A DNA stretch of 8,546 nt. It comes from an uncultured Bacteroidota bacterium (lineage in GTDB: Bacteria > Bacteroidota > Bacteroidia > Chitinophagales > Saprospiraceae). Where the stretch lies: positions 1-8,546 of the forward strand of contig CALEIL010000096.1 in the NCBI GenBank assembly GCA_937876435.1, in the 5' to 3' direction. The position numbers were made by a program, and so were the translations under genes. The notes under the pieces are model-generated. The model was not told the DNA's origin. It searched no databases and saw nothing but the letters and a program-made list of their open reading frames with translations. This document shows positions 7,751-8,546 of the stretch, piece by piece. The number at the start of each line of letters is the position of its first letter. Position 1 is the stretch's first letter.

Positions 7751-8546
7751 TACAATACTTTCAAAGCCACCTGATATCTTACTAAAGCGCCATGTGATAA
7801 GCCTTCCTCCTATTTATCAATTACTAATGATTGCGTCCTTTATTTGATAAAACGATTACAATTCACAAATGTATTAGACAATATCGGAATATTTTAGACA
7901 TATATTATATTTTGCCAAATGTTTTTGTCCCCAATTCAACTTTGTCAAACGATCTTACATACCCTGATATTATTAGTAAAATGTTATCGTACACGATATA
8001 TAGGTTAATAACTATATATGTATAAATATAGTTCAATGGGTTGTGTCAAATGATGTTTAGAATAATCTAAGTTTTAGTCTGATCTATTTAGATGCTATAT
8101 AGCCTTACATACCAGTATCGGACTTATTTATGTTAAATTATGTATAATTATACAATACAAGTATGTATTAATAAGATGTACGGGCGATCGACATTGGATG
8201 GAGGAAGAATAACCAGGTACTATGACTGCATTAAGCCCGACGCGCAAACTTGCCCGAGCAGAGAACAATGTATTTAACGGGAACAAATCAGGCCAGACCA
8301 TTTTACGACAAATGGAAGTGAAGTATTGGAAGAACAATGCACAATCATATGAAGTTTCCTTATCGTGACTCAACCAAAGGTCCGATGAACAATGAAAAAA
8401 CCGAGGATCTTTTTTCGGGAGGCGGCATGGTAAGGCCTATGTGATTTGAGGAAGTGACAAGGATGTGATGTCAAAAAGGACGAAGAAAAACATGCCTAGT
8501 GTGCGGAAATTTAAGTAGCTATCAATGTTTTTTAAAATATTTTTTG
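7751..8546. other. AT-rich flank without a supported gene
   Basis: About 800 bp with strong AT bias and frequent stops in all frames. Short frames exist, but none has a recognisable domain or credible start context. It contains a perfect 14-bp palindrome TGTATAATTATACA (8141-8154) and an 8-bp inverted repeat AACTATAT/ATATAGTT (8010-8033), both of which could be chance in such AT-rich DNA. From about 8177 the composition is more balanced and may be decayed coding sequence on the plus strand. No promoter or RNA gene could be assigned. Confidence 0.5.

Noticed and set aside
8128..8373. Minus-strand 81-codon frame in the right flank
   Set aside because: Composition and sequence give no domain, signal peptide or coding bias; the plus strand there looks slightly more coding-like.
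7667..8392. Direct repeat TCCGATGAACAA at 7667-7678 and 8381-8392 as mobile-element ends
   Set aside because: Only 12 bp match, with no inverted termini or transposase between them; probably chance.

Overview
The window comes from a Bacteroidota genome. The evidence is a SusC-type TonB-dependent transporter followed directly by a SusD-type lipoprotein whose lipobox is followed by acidic residues, together with A-rich translation starts that lack a clear Shine-Dalgarno. I cannot place it below phylum from sequence alone.

All supported genes lie on the minus strand and read right to left as a small polysaccharide utilisation locus: susC (about 7487 to 4216), susD (4202 to 2424), then a secreted heparinase II/III-fold polysaccharide lyase (2182 to 299). 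SusC and SusD would form the outer-membrane bin-and-lid importer. The lyase, which carries an export signal, would cut a uronic-acid-containing polymer by beta-elimination. The polymer cannot be named from these genes.

The susC frame is broken. Residues run in frame to about position 5650 and resume in another frame from about position 5646. Restoring one base there gives one ordinary SusC of about 1,090 residues, so this is either a real pseudogene or a consensus error.

Two non-coding stretches stand out. First, 85 nt upstream of susC is a perfect 20-bp palindrome (7573-7592) of LacI/GalR-operator type; its regulator is not in the window. Second, the 241-nt gap between susD and the lyase is filled with four successive hairpins. 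The last is a terminator-like hairpin with a T-run ending 18 nt before the lyase start codon, which leaves no room for a promoter after it and suggests attenuation or controlled readthrough.

The flanks hold no supported gene. The left flank (1-298) has three T-tracts phased at 10 bp, expected to be intrinsically curved, and small hairpins at the lyase 3' end. The right flank (about 7.75-8.55 kb) is AT-rich and may include a decayed coding remnant near 8177-8278. I see no RNA gene, CRISPR array or intact mobile element.
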